DNA of 11,317 nt from an uncultured Bacteroidota bacterium (GTDB lineage: Bacteria > Bacteroidota > Bacteroidia > NS11-12g > UBA955): contig CAJBKH010000016.1 of NCBI GenBank assembly GCA_903953615.1, positions 1 through 11,317 of the forward strand. The letters run 5' to 3'. The notes under the pieces are model-generated. The model had not been told where the DNA came from, made no database searches, and saw only the letters and a program-made list of their open reading frames with translations. This document shows positions 7,301 through 11,317 of this stretch, one piece after another (the first letter of the stretch is position 1; the number at the start of each line of letters is the position of its first letter). Made by a program: the position numbers and the translations under genes.

Positions 7301-7489
7301 TCGCCCGATGAGGTTAGCATTGTTACTGAACAAGTATTAGATACTTATCAAAAAATTAAAGCCCATGAATTTAAAAATGGCTGTAACGATGACAATTGCC
7401 ATTGGTGCAATTTTGTAAAATACTATTTGAAAAAAGAAATGCAGGTCACTGAACAATTGCCAGGCAGTGCCGAGGATGTTGAAGCGTAA
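4319..7489 (+). CDS. UvrD/Rep-type ATP-dependent helicase fused to PD-(D/E)XK nuclease
   Basis: 1056 residues from the ATG at 4319. A second ATG at 4343 (MSNFVELYESLNTAQKKAV) looks more like a family start and may be the true one, giving 1048. Superfamily 1A helicase motifs are intact: Q-motif area NTAQKKAV; Walker A AGPGTGKT (38-45); motif Ia LTYTDAG; motif II VDEFQDT (D274, E275); motif III GDDDQSIYKFQGA (from 303); motif IV NYRSS; motif V TAHSSKGLEFE (634-644); motif VI RRLFYVAMTRAKK (685-697). From about residue 770 a RecB/AddB/Cas4-like nuclease follows: H811, D904 (GKLDK), D917-x-K919 (IDFKTG) and Q953 (RQMVFY). Cysteines C784, C1022, C1027 and C1030 could hold an Fe-S cluster. The likely role is DNA end processing or recombinational repair on the chromosome, by analogy with AddAB and AdnAB. 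No partner subunit gene is adjacent. Confidence 0.94.
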   Translation: MNYICSITMSNFVELYESLNTAQKKAVNHIEGPVMVVAGPGTGKTQILAARIANILQKTDTNAYQILCLTYTDAGVIAMRERLLKFIGPVAYRVHIHTFHSLCNEIIQHNSNYFGYTNLKPANDLDVIEILQEMIDAMPNDHVLKRLKGEVYYDLQNFKTLFNLIKEENLKPEDIKAKADAFFAEQVDNGEFTYKKNGKDYAKGDIKQAAYDEALLKIEKLKAAVDLFPVFQSKMLNRKLYDFTDMITWVIRAFEEDKNFLLNYQERFLYVLVDEFQDTNGAQNQIVNFITEYWEVPNLFVVGDDDQSIYKFQGANISNILNFASQFQDHLTTTVLTDNYRSSQYILDASRSLINLNNERIEAIDKHLIAMNADYATLDLKPQINAYFNPLHEAIAIGEKVKQLHAEGVPYTEMAILYRNHSQVEILTKYFKAHSIPFNSKRRINILNELLVTKLLKILNYINAESRRPYSGEEYIYEILNFDFYKIPSIEIAKLSIDVKNKRAKWRDYLSDFAKNKNDLFNGQPGVDGRTELKRLIEDLEYWTGQVNNITVPQLIEKIIAKGGILSYVMQADDKRWQMQILRTFFDFIKEEAAKNPRMQLSDLLKTIQRYAQFNIAIEAWQILQMPDSINLITAHSSKGLEFEHVFITNCIEKAWFNSMRDRDFGLAKVYFKTNDEAAEAEENRRLFYVAMTRAKKGLYISYHQQTLDTKPVEKLRFIEELASGTDLKIMYPQVDEQAVLDFEAQYYQDETFPDFELIDHAYLDTLLANYTLSATHLNSYLRCPTDFYFNQVLKVPSAKSEGASFGTAIHYALENLFTEMQGHPEKQLPPVDTLVSYFEKSMYAQRDGFTEDAYERRLAHGKILLPQYYAEYAKQWMNEKVFTIEKNMQNIEVKGVPIKGKLDKIVFEGNSAYVIDFKTGDFKYAKSKCNPPKDDADPNKPEQVLGGDYWRQMVFYNLLIENDHSTKWTMTRGEMNFVEPDKNKKFDRVQFAISPDEVSIVTEQVLDTYQKIKAHEFKNGCNDDNCHWCNFVKYYLKKEMQVTEQLPGSAEDVEA

Positions 7490-8113
7490 TTATTTGAGCG
7501 GCACTTGGTCTGAATCAATTTCCTTTTTCTCTCCATCTTGCCAGCGGTAAAATTTACCTTTTATTTTTTCAATGGTACCATCTGAACGCATGGCATTCAG
7601 GTTAATGGTTTTAATTCTTCTGGTTCCCTCTTTTAATTTAGAATCTACTTTATAAACTTGCATTTCAAAAAGGTTTTCATCCTTGTCGAAAAATTTAAGT
7701 GTGTCTGAAAATACGCCGTTTTTCTTATTCCCTTTTACATAAATTTTGCCATTGTCGCGAAAAGAAGTGAAGGGCCCATTTTCAATATTGTTAACGAAAG
7801 TGAGTTCAAACCGTTTATACTTGGCGGCTCTGTCCCACTCTTCCCAAACACCATTCAATTGATAGCTTGTATCTTGGTATTTTCCTTTTAAATATAATTT
7901 ACCATCGGCCGTATAAATTTTAGCCTCCAATGTTTGCGTATTCAATTCTCTAAACAAAGTGCCATTGGGATACATTTCGGTTTTAATGGGTACCACTAAT
8001 GGCACAATAGCGTCCTCACTTGGCGCATTGGTTTCAGTATTTTCCGTTTCAGTGGGTTGGCTTTGACAAGCAACTGCCAAGAGAAGTGGTAACATTAAAA
8101 AATGAGATTTCAT
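7490..8113 (-). CDS. Lipoprotein with YwqK/MORN-like repeats
   Basis: 207 residues. A short lipoprotein signal peptide (K2, then a hydrophobic core to LAVAC) puts the lipidated cysteine at 16. The residue at -3 is Ala rather than the favoured Leu, which is tolerated. Residues 17-35 are a Thr/Glu/Asn-rich linker. The rest contains repeated short beta units of the MORN-variant kind seen in proteins annotated as YwqK family antitoxin: YPNGTLFREL (48-57), YTADGKLYLKGKY (67-79), NGVWEEW (87-93), FRDNGKIYVKGNKKNG (118-133) and FFDKDENLFEMQVY (141-154). Such proteins are common in Bacteroidota envelopes and their function is mostly unknown; no toxin partner is present here. The stop abuts the stop of the convergent helicase-nuclease gene without any gap. 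Confidence 0.84.
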   Translation of the reverse strand: MKSHFLMLPLLLAVACQSQPTETENTETNAPSEDAIVPLVVPIKTEMYPNGTLFRELNTQTLEAKIYTADGKLYLKGKYQDTSYQLNGVWEEWDRAAKYKRFELTFVNNIENGPFTSFRDNGKIYVKGNKKNGVFSDTLKFFDKDENLFEMQVYKVDSKLKEGTRRIKTINLNAMRSDGTIEKIKGKFYRWQDGEKKEIDSDQVPLK

Positions 8114-8117
8114 TTTT

Positions 8118-8125
8118 CAAACATA
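8118..8125 (-). promoter_or_regulatory. TAnnTTTG match just before the YwqK-like lipoprotein start
   Basis: On the minus strand TATGTTTG matches the -7 consensus, but only four bases separate it from the ATG at 8113. A transcript from here would be leaderless or begin inside the start codon. No -33 TTTG was seen. It may be chance, or the gene may be read from further upstream together with the SnoaL-like gene. Confidence 0.22.
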
Positions 8126-8160
8126 CTATAATTTTTGATGTACTTATTAATGGTGAAATG

Positions 8161-8529
8161 TTATCCGTGGTATACCCGCGAACTAACAATCAAACCATTC
8201 TCAATTTCGAGCACCTCTCCTACTTTCAAATCGGCTTCATTGTCTACTTTTCGAATATATTCCATAAACACTTGCTCTTCATCAACCGTTAATTTCACAA
8301 CGGTGTATTGCAAACTTGGCAAGCGATTAAAAGCATCTTGCCACCAAGCTTGTAAGGCCGCTCTGCCTTTTATTAAACCATTGGTAGTCGGTTGATTTAT
8401 TTTTAATTTAGGACTATAATGAAAAGCTTCAGGATGGTATAAATGCAATAAATCTTCGAGTTGATGGGCATTAAATGCAGCGAACCAAAGCTGAGCGATT
8501 TGGCGATTGGCGTGTATGGTAGAATTCAT
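8161..8529 (-). CDS. SnoaL-like / NTF2-like fold protein
   Basis: 122 residues, no signal or membrane segment. The sequence has the layout of small SnoaL/NTF2-like proteins: an N-terminal helix ending in FAAFNAHQLEDLLHLYHPEA, the GLIKGRAALQAWWQDAF helix (51-67), beta strands LQYTVVKLTVDEEQVFMEY, and a final strand pair VGEVLEIENGLIVSSRVYHG. This cone-shaped fold binds small hydrophobic ligands and is used by polyketide cyclases, epoxide hydrolases and isomerases, but many members have no known substrate and this one cannot be assigned. It lies 47 bp upstream of the YwqK-like lipoprotein gene on the same strand and the two could be co-transcribed. The start at 8529 gives a natural length for the family. 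Confidence 0.83.
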   Translation of the reverse strand: MNSTIHANRQIAQLWFAAFNAHQLEDLLHLYHPEAFHYSPKLKINQPTTNGLIKGRAALQAWWQDAFNRLPSLQYTVVKLTVDEEQVFMEYIRKVDNEADLKVGEVLEIENGLIVSSRVYHG

Positions 8530-8681
8530 AAGTTTGGTTTTAATTTGCCTGCAAGTAAATTATTTTTTTTCAAAACCAAGGCATTTATTGTTTTATTTTT
8601 CGTTGAATTTAATTCTTTCATAATGTATGGTGTTGCAAATTCGCAAGGCTTCAGTTTAACTTTTTATAAATAAAATAAAGT

Positions 8682-9977
8682 ATGTTTGAACCTATGTTAT
8701 TGAATGAAGGCAAAACCCATAAGCACCTGTTTTGGCTAGTGCCTTTCATTTGTCTTTTCTTTTATTTTGATTGGGTAAAACCTGGTCATAAATCAATCGA
8801 TTTGGAGCCACATCTTAATTATTTTAGAGATTTAGCTGATGCATTTTTACATGGTCGATTAGATGTTACGAGTACCTTGAACGATCGCGACTTGGTGCAT
8901 TTCAACAACAAACTTTACCTTTACTGGCCACCCATGCCTGCTGTGGTTTACACACCTTTGGTTGCCTTATTTGGACCACAGTTACCCGATGCCTTTATTA
9001 ATATACTTTTTGGCTTGCTTAATATATGGTTGTTCATGCGAATTGTACACCATTTGAACCAACAATTCAATTTAAATCTTCACAATCCGCACCTCCTTTG
9101 GATGGGTTTTTTTTGGGGATTGGGAACGGTGCATTTTTACATGTCAATGGAAGGAACGGTGTGGTTTGTATCGCAAATCATGGCCCAAACTTTTTTGTTT
9201 TCATCGGTCTTATTACTGTTAAAAAGTAAAGATAAAGTCGTTCCACTTTTACTATCGGGATTGTTTTTTGCGGCAGCTGCTTATACCCGCAACAACATGG
9301 TATTTGTGGTCTTCTTTTTAGCCTGTTTATACTTAGCCATGCATCCAAAACTATCATGGAAAAACGGCATTGGTAAAATTATCATTTTTGGCATTCCCTT
9401 TACTTTATTTAGTTTATTAAATGCATGGTACAATTATGCGCGCTTTGGCGATTATTTTGAAAATGGCATACAGTACCATTTAATGAACCCTTACTTTTAC
9501 GAGAATTTCAAACAAAATGGTTATTTCTCAACTTATTATTTATCCCATAATTTTTATACAGAGGTGTTGCACATGCCAACATTTAATTCAAGTTTTCCAT
9601 TTATTCAAAAAGAGGACGAAGGCTTTGGATTTATATGGGGCTCCCCTTTGTTTTTATTATTAATACCAGCTATTGTTTTACAAATACGCACCTATAGTGT
9701 TGGTATTAAAGGTGAAGTTGCCATTGTTTCGCAACGCTTGGTGCGCATGGGTTGTTGGCTGGCAGCCTTGCCAATTGCGTTTGTCATCTTTTGCATTATG
9801 GGTACAGGTTGGTATCAGTTCTGCGCTCGCTACACCCTCGATTTTCAGTTTTTCTTGACTGTTTACCTCTTGTTTTCTTGGCAGGTATTGTCTTTAATTC
9901 CAAAAATAAAATGGATTGCTTTATTACTAATTTTAGCATCCATCGTCATTCAATTTTTGGGTGCTTGGATTTATTAA
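8682..9977 (+). CDS. Polytopic membrane protein, GT-C (GT39/ArnT-like) glycosyltransferase candidate
   Basis: 431 residues with about 9-11 predicted membrane helices (for example near 16-30, 104-122, 160-180, 185-218, 231-249, 318-335, 355-377, 386-405 and 408-428). The first loop is large and contains acidic residues (D40-E42, R49-D50, D69-D71), followed by LYLYWPPMPAVVYTPLVALF. This resembles GT-C enzymes, where an early loop with acidic residues binds a lipid-linked sugar donor and a Y...PP..P tract precedes the second helix. AAYTRNNMV (199-207) and GWYQFCARYTLDFQFF (376-391) match patterns seen in uncharacterised GT-C-like proteins, where WxxxxARYxLDxxP is common; the usual Pro is replaced here. 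It probably acts in the inner membrane on periplasmic or lipid-linked substrates, but donor and acceptor are unknown. It could also be an inactive relative. The gene stands alone. Confidence 0.7.
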   Translation: MFEPMLLNEGKTHKHLFWLVPFICLFFYFDWVKPGHKSIDLEPHLNYFRDLADAFLHGRLDVTSTLNDRDLVHFNNKLYLYWPPMPAVVYTPLVALFGPQLPDAFINILFGLLNIWLFMRIVHHLNQQFNLNLHNPHLLWMGFFWGLGTVHFYMSMEGTVWFVSQIMAQTFLFSSVLLLLKSKDKVVPLLLSGLFFAAAAYTRNNMVFVVFFLACLYLAMHPKLSWKNGIGKIIIFGIPFTLFSLLNAWYNYARFGDYFENGIQYHLMNPYFYENFKQNGYFSTYYLSHNFYTEVLHMPTFNSSFPFIQKEDEGFGFIWGSPLFLLLIPAIVLQIRTYSVGIKGEVAIVSQRLVRMGCWLAALPIAFVIFCIMGTGWYQFCARYTLDFQFFLTVYLLFSWQVLSLIPKIKWIALLLILASIVIQFLGAWIY

Positions 9978-10066
9978 GTATAAATCAACCAATTGATAGT
10001 CCATCTAAAAGTAATTGATGTTTTAGCGTGTGCAAAATAATGGGGCCTTATAGCAAGGATAATTCA

Positions 10067-10098
10067 TTTGGAAAACTCCACTATAATGCTAATATTTG
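10067..10098 (+). promoter_or_regulatory. Candidate promoter for the TonB-dependent receptor
   Basis: TTTG (10067-10070), 20 bases, then AATATTTG (10091-10098), one mismatch from TAnnTTTG. The same place can be read as TA-N3-TTTG from 10090. The start site would fall near 10104, six bases before the ATG. The match is partial. Confidence 0.35.
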
Positions 10099-10109
10099 TT
10101 TACTTGCTT

Positions 10110-11317
10110 ATGAAGAAAACGCTTATAATTTTAGTAAATCTATTGTGTTTTTGTGCGCTACATGCACAGACACAAACCATACGTGGCCTGGTGCTTGACC
10201 GTGAAACAAGACAGGTTCTTGATAGTGCAAAAATTACAATCACCACGCTTGGAAAAGACAGTGGACGTTTTGCCTTGAGCAATGCAAGTGGTGAATATAT
10301 GATAACTGGGTTATCGGTTGGACGTCAGAATATTTTGGTTACACTCGAAAAATACAATGATATTGTATTGCAAAATATTATTTTGACATCGGCTAAAGAA
10401 ATGGTTCTAAACATTGATATGTCTGATGCCGTTATTTCTTTTAAGAGTTTTACTATAAAAAGTAAAAATAAATCTGCCGTTAACAACGACAATGCTTTGG
10501 TAAGCGCACGTTTGTTTACTGTAGATGAAACCGATCGTTTTGCTGGAAGCAGAGGCGACCCTGCGCGTATGGCAAGTAATTTTGCAGGTGTTCAAGGCGC
10601 TAACGATTCTCGCAACGATATTGTAGTTCGCGGCAATAGTCCGCAAGGGGTATTATGGCGTTTGGAAGGCATTGACATTCCAAATCCGAACCATTTTGCA
10701 ATACCAGGTACTACTGGCGGACCAGTATCTATTATCAACAATAAAATATTAGCCAATAGCGATTTCTTTACGGGTGCATTTCCTGCAGAATACGGCAATT
10801 CAACTGCTGGTGTTTTTGATTTAAAACTAAGAAATGGCAACAATCGCAAAAATGAATTTTCAACCCAAATCGGTTTTTTAGGTTGGGATGTTTTAGCAGA
10901 AGGCCCCTTGTCAAAGAAAAATAAATCATCCTTCTTATTCACCTATCGTTATTCCACTTTTGCAATCTTTGAAAAGTTAAACATCAAAATTGGAACCGAT
11001 GCCGTACCAAATTATCAGGATGCTTCCTTTAAATTAAATTTCCCTATAGGAAAAAAAGGTAATTTATCATTTTTTGGCATTGGAGGAAGCAGCAATATTA
11101 ACATCATGATTAGTGACCAAAAACAAAGCAGTGGAGAGCTATATGGGGATGACGACCGTGACCAATTATTTGGTTCTAAGATGGGTATTGTCGGCACAAG
11201 TTTTATGTGGAACCTCAATACCAAAAGTTATTTCAAGGCGACTGTGGCAAAAAGCCATCAAAGTGTAGATGCATTGCACCAATTGGTTTTCAGACACAAC
11301 ATTGATACCAGTTTCAT
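10110..11317 (+). CDS. TonB-dependent receptor, N-terminal part (3' end outside window)
   Basis: An open frame from ATG 10110 runs to the window edge with no stop: 402 full codons. Residues 1-19 form a signal peptide (MKKTLIILVNLLCFCALHA, cleavage likely before Q20). Residues about 23-105 form a carboxypeptidase-regulatory-like beta domain (TIRGLVLDRETRQVLDSAKI, then SGRFALSNASGEYMITGL), typical of Bacteroidota receptors. The plug domain follows (about 135-245): DPARMASNFAGVQGANDSRN, IVVRGNSPQGVLWRLEGIDI, PNPNHF, FFTGAFPAEYGNSTAGVFDL. Beta-barrel strands begin after about 250. It is an outer-membrane, TonB/ExbB/ExbD-driven importer; the substrate cannot be told. No TonB box was evident between the two N-terminal domains. 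The NPNHF and GAFPAEYGN...GVFDLKLRNGN features fit a receptor subgroup without an obvious SusD partner, but downstream genes are not visible. Confidence 0.92.
   Translation, partial: MKKTLIILVNLLCFCALHAQTQTIRGLVLDRETRQVLDSAKITITTLGKDSGRFALSNASGEYMITGLSVGRQNILVTLEKYNDIVLQNIILTSAKEMVLNIDMSDAVISFKSFTIKSKNKSAVNNDNALVSARLFTVDETDRFAGSRGDPARMASNFAGVQGANDSRNDIVVRGNSPQGVLWRLEGIDIPNPNHFAIPGTTGGPVSIINNKILANSDFFTGAFPAEYGNSTAGVFDLKLRNGNNRKNEFSTQIGFLGWDVLAEGPLSKKNKSSFLFTYRYSTFAIFEKLNIKIGTDAVPNYQDASFKLNFPIGKKGNLSFFGIGGSSNINIMISDQKQSSGELYGDDDRDQLFGSKMGIVGTSFMWNLNTKSYFKATVAKSHQSVDALHQLVFRHNIDTSF

Noticed and set aside
8020..8395. Plus-strand open frames opposite the lipoprotein and SnoaL-like genes
   Set aside because: They overlap two well-supported minus-strand genes and resemble no family.
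4319..8529. Possible phage-defence island built around the helicase-nuclease
   Set aside because: Neighbours are fcl, a YwqK-like lipoprotein and a SnoaL-like protein; no other defence-type gene, integrase or mobility mark is seen.
8461..8673. 70-codon plus-strand open frame ahead of the membrane protein
   Set aside because: Half is antisense to the SnoaL-like gene and the rest is AT-rich intergenic sequence; no recognisable domain.
10031..10055. Imperfect hairpin (TGC...ATAA / TTAT...GCA) between the membrane protein and receptor genes
   Set aside because: Interrupted stem with no T-run after it; not convincing as a terminator or operator.
10100..11224. Minus-strand open frames across the receptor gene
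   Set aside because: Shadows; the plus strand holds one unbroken frame of 402 codons with signal peptide, carboxypeptidase-like domain and plug.

Overview
The window looks like ordinary chromosome from a member of the Bacteroidota. The DNA is AT-rich and shows no Shine-Dalgarno sequences ahead of starts. Several starts are preceded by sequences matching the Bacteroidota promoter form (TTTG at -33, TAnnTTTG at -7). The gene content also fits: a TonB-dependent receptor with an N-terminal carboxypeptidase-like domain, a YqaE/Pmp3-type lipoprotein, a YwqK/MORN-like lipoprotein, and a coaD / Nudix / pyrE neighbourhood. I cannot assign a family or genus from the sequence alone. No RNA gene, insertion sequence, CRISPR array, prophage or attachment site was seen.

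Layout. 1-1475: the 3' end of coaD (coenzyme A synthesis) converges on a Nudix hydrolase gene, with the two stops overlapping. The Nudix gene diverges from pyrE (pyrimidine synthesis) with only 4 bp between start codons. 1476-1718: intergenic region with a weak terminator-like hairpin after pyrE, a good Bacteroidota promoter, and a leader of about 115 nt with two possible hairpins. 1719-2628: a two-gene unit, a lipoprotein with a C-terminal YqaE/Pmp3 hairpin followed one base later by a DUF2752 membrane protein starting with TTG. 2633-4164 (minus strand): fcl (GDP-L-fucose synthase) followed by a DUF1801/YdeI-family gene. 4319-7489: a large UvrD-type helicase fused to a PD-(D/E)XK nuclease with a possible Fe-S cluster site. 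7490-8529 (minus strand): a YwqK-like lipoprotein and a SnoaL/NTF2-like protein. 8682-9977: a polytopic membrane protein resembling GT-C glycosyltransferases. 10110-end: the 5' part of a TonB-dependent receptor gene that continues past the window.

The genes do not form one pathway. They are short units on alternating strands covering housekeeping metabolism (coaD, pyrE, Nudix), surface sugar supply and possibly glycosylation (fcl, GT-C-like protein), DNA repair (helicase-nuclease) and envelope functions (lipoproteins, membrane proteins, receptor). Packing is tight: three convergent pairs end within a few bases of each other. I found no convincing new multi-gene system. The points most worth a second look are the lipoprotein-Pmp3 architecture with its coupled DUF2752 partner and structured leader, the stand-alone helicase-nuclease with unusual cysteine spacing, and the Nudix/pyrE junction with overlapping divergent promoters.
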